Shown: one piece after another, positions 60,644-64,000 of the stretch | Position numbering within the stretch: position 1 is the first letter of the stretch | Layout of the letters: each line of letters starts with the position of its first letter | From: Octadecabacter sp. | GTDB lineage: Bacteria; Pseudomonadota; Alphaproteobacteria; Rhodobacterales; Rhodobacteraceae | Direction of reading: 5' to 3' | DNA: 64,000 nt | NCBI GenBank assembly: GCA_017886375.1 | Contig: JAGGNB010000113.1 | Span: 51,867 to 115,866 of the forward strand | Notes under the pieces: model-generated | What the model saw: only the letters and a program-made list of their open reading frames with translations | What the model was told of the DNA's origin: nothing | The model's database searches: none | Translations under genes and position numbers: made by a program

Positions 60644-61606
60644 CACGGATTTTATCGGTGTTCCGTTTTTCACATGATCTACAAGGACCTGACCCGCGCG
60701 GCGGCCCATTTCACGATGTGGAACGTGGACGGTTGTCAGGGGCGGATAAGCCACCTGAGCCAATTCGATGTCGTCAAAACCTACGATTGATACGTCTTGT
60801 GGCACTGCGATCTTTAACTCTCTCGCACGGCGAAGCGCGCCAACGGCTAAGACGTCATTACCGCATAATATAGCTGTTGGCCTCGGGCCGTTGGTCATGA
60901 GCCGATCAAAAGCCACCGCGCCTTCTTCGATTCCATAGTTGGTTTCGATGCAGCGCAGATCGTTGGCATTCAATCCAGCAGAACTCATAGCGTTCTGAAT
61001 GCCGTTCAGTCTCGCGGAGGCGCGGTCATTTTGGGCCGTCACAGCAGAGATGAAGGCAAGTTTGGTGTGACCAAATTCAATGACCTTCATCGCCATTTCC
61101 ATCATCGCCGCCCTGTTGTCAAAACCTACCGAGGGCCGTTCGGATCTGGGGTCAAACACCCAAGTGATCAAAGCAGGGACACCTTGGGCTTCAAGAAAGC
61201 GGTAGATCTCAGGGTCTCTTTCATGGCCGATCAAAAGCAGTCCATCAGCCCCGCGTGCTACCAGTGATTTGATTTGTTCTTCCTCAATTTCAGGGCGGTA
61301 GGATGTGCTGGCCACAAGCATCGTAAACCCGTGCAGGCGCAGTTCTTCCTGAAACGCCTCAAGTCCGCGCGCGAACATCGCGTTTTCCATCGTTGGAATG
61401 ATCGCGCCGATGGTATTTGTCCGCCGAGCGGCCATCGCCTTTGCGCCGAAGTTGGGCGAGTAACCGAGGGATTCGACGGCCGACATAACCTTGTCACGGG
61501 TCTGTTTTGCGACTTGATCGGGAAAATTCAGGCAGCGCGATACAGTTGCTGTCGACACGCTGGCTGCAATTGCCACGTCATGAAGGGTAGGGGCTGGCCG
61601 TTTCAA
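60584..61606 (-). CDS. LacI-family transcriptional regulator
   Basis: TLHDVAIAASVSTATVSRCLNFPDQVAKQTRDKVMSAVESLGY. Confidence 0.95.
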   Translation of the reverse strand: MKRPAPTLHDVAIAASVSTATVSRCLNFPDQVAKQTRDKVMSAVESLGYSPNFGAKAMAARRTNTIGAIIPTMENAMFARGLEAFQEELRLHGFTMLVASTSYRPEIEEEQIKSLVARGADGLLLIGHERDPEIYRFLEAQGVPALITWVFDPRSERPSVGFDNRAAMMEMAMKVIEFGHTKLAFISAVTAQNDRASARLNGIQNAMSSAGLNANDLRCIETNYGIEEGAVAFDRLMTNGPRPTAILCGNDVLAVGALRRARELKIAVPQDVSIVGFDDIELAQVAYPPLTTVHVPHREMGRRAGQVLVDHVKNGTPIKSVLLPTRPILRETLAPVKAGS

Positions 61607-61685
61607 GTTCGTTTTATCCCTGTCGGGTATCTGTTAAGATTTGCGATCGAATTTCTTGCCTTAGTTCAAACCAGCCAGCCCTCTT

Positions 61686-61722
61686 TGTAAAGGCTTGCAT
61701 TTGATAAATGTAATGGCTTACA
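61686..61722. promoter_or_regulatory. Paired LacI-family operator-like palindromes
   Basis: TGTAAAGGCTTGCA (61686-61699) and TGTAATGGCTTACA (61709-61722) between divergent lacI-type and hisD-like genes. Confidence 0.6.
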
Positions 61723-61811
61723 TAAGAAGTGCAAGACTACGAATCGATTGTGCGATGGGTGACAGTACCCGCCCGCGATGCCGCGGCCTCTAGACATAAG
61801 GCGACCCTAAT

Positions 61812-63119
61812 ATGGCACGGACCTATCTCAAGAAAGCGACGCTGACGGCACAATCTGGCGCGTCGGACGTTCATGACATTGTGCAGGGGATCCTGACGGA
61901 CATTGAGGCAGGCGGGGATGACAAGGCCCGTGAATACGCGGTCAAGTTCGACAAGTATGACGGCAACATCATCCTGACGGATGAAGAAATCCAAGCGGCC
62001 TGCGATCGTGTGCCGGAGAAGTTGAAACAGGACATCCAATTCGCCCATGACAACGTGCGTCGGTTTGCCGAGGCCCAAAAGGGCACGGTCAAAGACATTG
62101 AATTTGAAATCACGCCAGGTCTGATCGCGGGACAGAAAGCAATCCCCGTGGATGCTGCGGGCTGTTACGTTCCAGGGGGGCGTTATAGCCATATCGCAAG
62201 CGCAATTATGACGGTGACAACGGCAAAGGTCGCAGGGTGTAGCCACATCACCGCAACATCCCCGCCGCGTCCCGGCTTGGGCGTTGCCCCCGCGATTGTT
62301 TATGCGGCCCATATTTGTGGCGCCCATAAAATTATGGCGCTGGGCGGTGTGCAAGGCGTCGCCGCGATGACGTTTGGGTTGTTCGGCTTGCCCAAGGCGA
62401 ACATTCTTGTGGGTCCTGGTAATCAGTTCGTCGCTGAGGCCAAGCGCATCCTGTTCGGTCGTGTCGGAATCGATATGATCGCGGGTCCGACTGACAGCTT
62501 GGTTCTGGCCGACAAGACTGCGGATCCGCATATCGTGGCGACGGACTTAGTGAGCCAAGCAGAGCATGGATATAACTCACCAGTCTGGTTGATAACCGAC
62601 GACGTGGCCTTGGCCAAAGATGTCATGGCCCGCGTGCCCGTATTGATTGACGATCTTCCGGAATTGAACCGCGAAAATGCATTCGCCGCGTGGCGTGATT
62701 ATGCCGAAGTGATCGTGTGCGAAGACCGCGAAGACATGGCCGCCTGTTCGGATGAATATGCACCCGAACATTTGACCGTTCAGGCGGAAGACCTCGATTG
62801 GTGGTTGGGGCGGCTGTCGTGCTATGGTTCGCTGTTCTTGGGCGAAGAAACGACCGTATCTTACGGTGATAAGGCGTCGGGCACGAACCACGTTCTGCCA
62901 ACGTCTGGCGCGGCGGGTTACACGGGTGGTCTGTCAGTTCACAAGTACATGAAAATCGTCACCTGGCAGCGATCTACCCGCGATGGGTCCAAGCGGGTTG
63001 CTGAAGCGACCGCGCGGATTTCGCGGCTGGAAGGAATGGAAGGCCACGCGCGCGCAGCCGATGTTCGCCTTGCCAAATACTTTCCTGATGAGACGTTCGA
63101 TCTGACCGCAGATGGCTAA
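61812..63119 (+). CDS. Histidinol dehydrogenase-like enzyme; candidate sulfopropanediol 3-dehydrogenase (HpsN-like)
   Basis: HisD fold motifs PGGRYSHIASAIMTVTTAKVAGC, GPGNQFVAEAKRILFGRVGIDMIAGPTDSLVLAD; neighbours are a regulator, SDR and Zn-ADH rather than his genes. Confidence 0.8.
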   Translation: MARTYLKKATLTAQSGASDVHDIVQGILTDIEAGGDDKAREYAVKFDKYDGNIILTDEEIQAACDRVPEKLKQDIQFAHDNVRRFAEAQKGTVKDIEFEITPGLIAGQKAIPVDAAGCYVPGGRYSHIASAIMTVTTAKVAGCSHITATSPPRPGLGVAPAIVYAAHICGAHKIMALGGVQGVAAMTFGLFGLPKANILVGPGNQFVAEAKRILFGRVGIDMIAGPTDSLVLADKTADPHIVATDLVSQAEHGYNSPVWLITDDVALAKDVMARVPVLIDDLPELNRENAFAAWRDYAEVIVCEDREDMAACSDEYAPEHLTVQAEDLDWWLGRLSCYGSLFLGEETTVSYGDKASGTNHVLPTSGAAGYTGGLSVHKYMKIVTWQRSTRDGSKRVAEATARISRLEGMEGHARAADVRLAKYFPDETFDLTADG

Positions 63120-63873
63120 TCCAGACACCCTTTTTGATCTGGGCGGCAAGGTCGCCTGCGTCACCGGTGCCAGTTCCGGTCTGGGGCGGCGCGCGGCACT
63201 CGTGCTGGCGGAAGCAGGGGCTAAAGTCGTGTGTGTGGCTCGCCGTGCGGATGCTTTGGATAGCCTATGCAACGAGATCGGTGTGGTCGCCGCCGCTGTG
63301 GTCGCCGACGTCGCAGATCGGGACCAGATGGAAAACCTGGTCTCAAAGATTGCCGCCCCCTTTGGTGCGCCAGACATTATTGTGCACGCCGCAGGCATCA
63401 ACACCCGTGAACAGGCCGATGATGTGACGCCACACGGCTGGGACCAGACGCTGGCGCTCAACCTCACGGCACCGTTTTTTCTAAGCCAAGCGATGGTCCC
63501 TTCCATGAAAGCCAAGGGCTGGGGCCGGATTGTGAATTTCGCGTCACTGCAAACGACGCGCGCCTTTTCGGGTGGTATCGCCTATGGCGCTTCCAAGGCG
63601 GGTATCGCCCAATTGACCCGCGCTATGGCTGAGGCGTGGTCCAAGGACGGCGTCACTGCAAATGCCATTGGACCAGGATTTTTCCCGACGGAACTGACCG
63701 GCCCTGTGTTTGCCGACCCCGAACGCGCAGCGCGCAACGCGGCGCAAACTTGTATCGGGCGCAATGGCACGCTTGAGGACATCGATGGTCCGTTGCTGTT
63801 CCTGTGCTCAGACGCATCCGCCTATGTTACGGGCCAGATTCTGATGGTTGACGGGGGATATACCGCAAAATGA
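63112..63873 (+). CDS. SDR family oxidoreductase
   Basis: VACVTGASSGLGRRAALVLAEAGA, YGASKAGIAQLTRAMA. Confidence 0.92.
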   Translation: MANPDTLFDLGGKVACVTGASSGLGRRAALVLAEAGAKVVCVARRADALDSLCNEIGVVAAAVVADVADRDQMENLVSKIAAPFGAPDIIVHAAGINTREQADDVTPHGWDQTLALNLTAPFFLSQAMVPSMKAKGWGRIVNFASLQTTRAFSGGIAYGASKAGIAQLTRAMAEAWSKDGVTANAIGPGFFPTELTGPVFADPERAARNAAQTCIGRNGTLEDIDGPLLFLCSDASAYVTGQILMVDGGYTAK

Positions 63874-64000
63874 AAGCGCTGGTTTATGACTCTGTTCAAA
63901 CACTTGTGTACCGCGATATGCCCGATCCTGTCGCAGGAGCAGGACAAAGCCTGATCCGGATTGAGGCGTCGGGTATCTGTGGGTCTGATATGCATGCCTT
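63870..64000 (+). CDS. Zinc-type alcohol dehydrogenase (MDR superfamily), 3' end truncated by window edge
   Basis: MKALVYDSVQTLVYRDMPDPVAGAGQSLIRIEASGICGSDMHA. Confidence 0.88.
   Translation, partial: MKALVYDSVQTLVYRDMPDPVAGAGQSLIRIEASGICGSDMHA

Noticed and set aside
1-64000. CRISPR array, rRNA operon, intact transposon or defence island
   Set aside because: No regularly spaced repeats, rRNA sequence, transposase ORF or known defence genes seen in either strand

Overview
This 64 kb window looks like an alphaproteobacterial, Rhodobacterales/Roseobacter-type chromosome segment. That judgement rests on gene order and protein families; no search was run. Almost all of it is dense housekeeping sequence: cca, hslO, argG, msrA, maeB, mutS, grpE/hrcA, rph/rdgB/hemW, parB/parA/rsmG/mnmG/mnmE/rho, maf/aroE/coaE/dnaQ, secB/fxsA, mltA, hslUV, trxA/addA/addB/murU/amgK/tsaE, regB/senC/regA, ahcY, gpsA/tsaD/hemD/hemY, and one tRNA-Thr. 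The strongest non-coding signal is the rho-maf intergenic region (about 24.64-25.14 kb). It has a perfect DnaA box, further TTATCC-core boxes, an AT-rich block and repeated GGATATC motifs, and genes run outward on both sides. Two perfect parS sites lie 3-5 kb away, each embedded in coding sequence (rsmG and the extreme 5' end of mnmG). I read this as the likely chromosomal replication origin and segregation centre. Other items worth a look: a terminator hairpin inside the dnaQ coding sequence, a full CtrA box (TTAA-N7-TTAA) before a PAS protein with no recognisable output domain, an untracked 54-aa small gene with its own RBS and terminator, a possible small-RNA locus, paired LacI-type operators before a HisD-like (HpsN-like) dehydrogenase cluster, and a frameshifted integrase remnant beside tRNA-Thr. 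I found no CRISPR array, no intact mobile element and no clearly novel defence or biosynthetic system.
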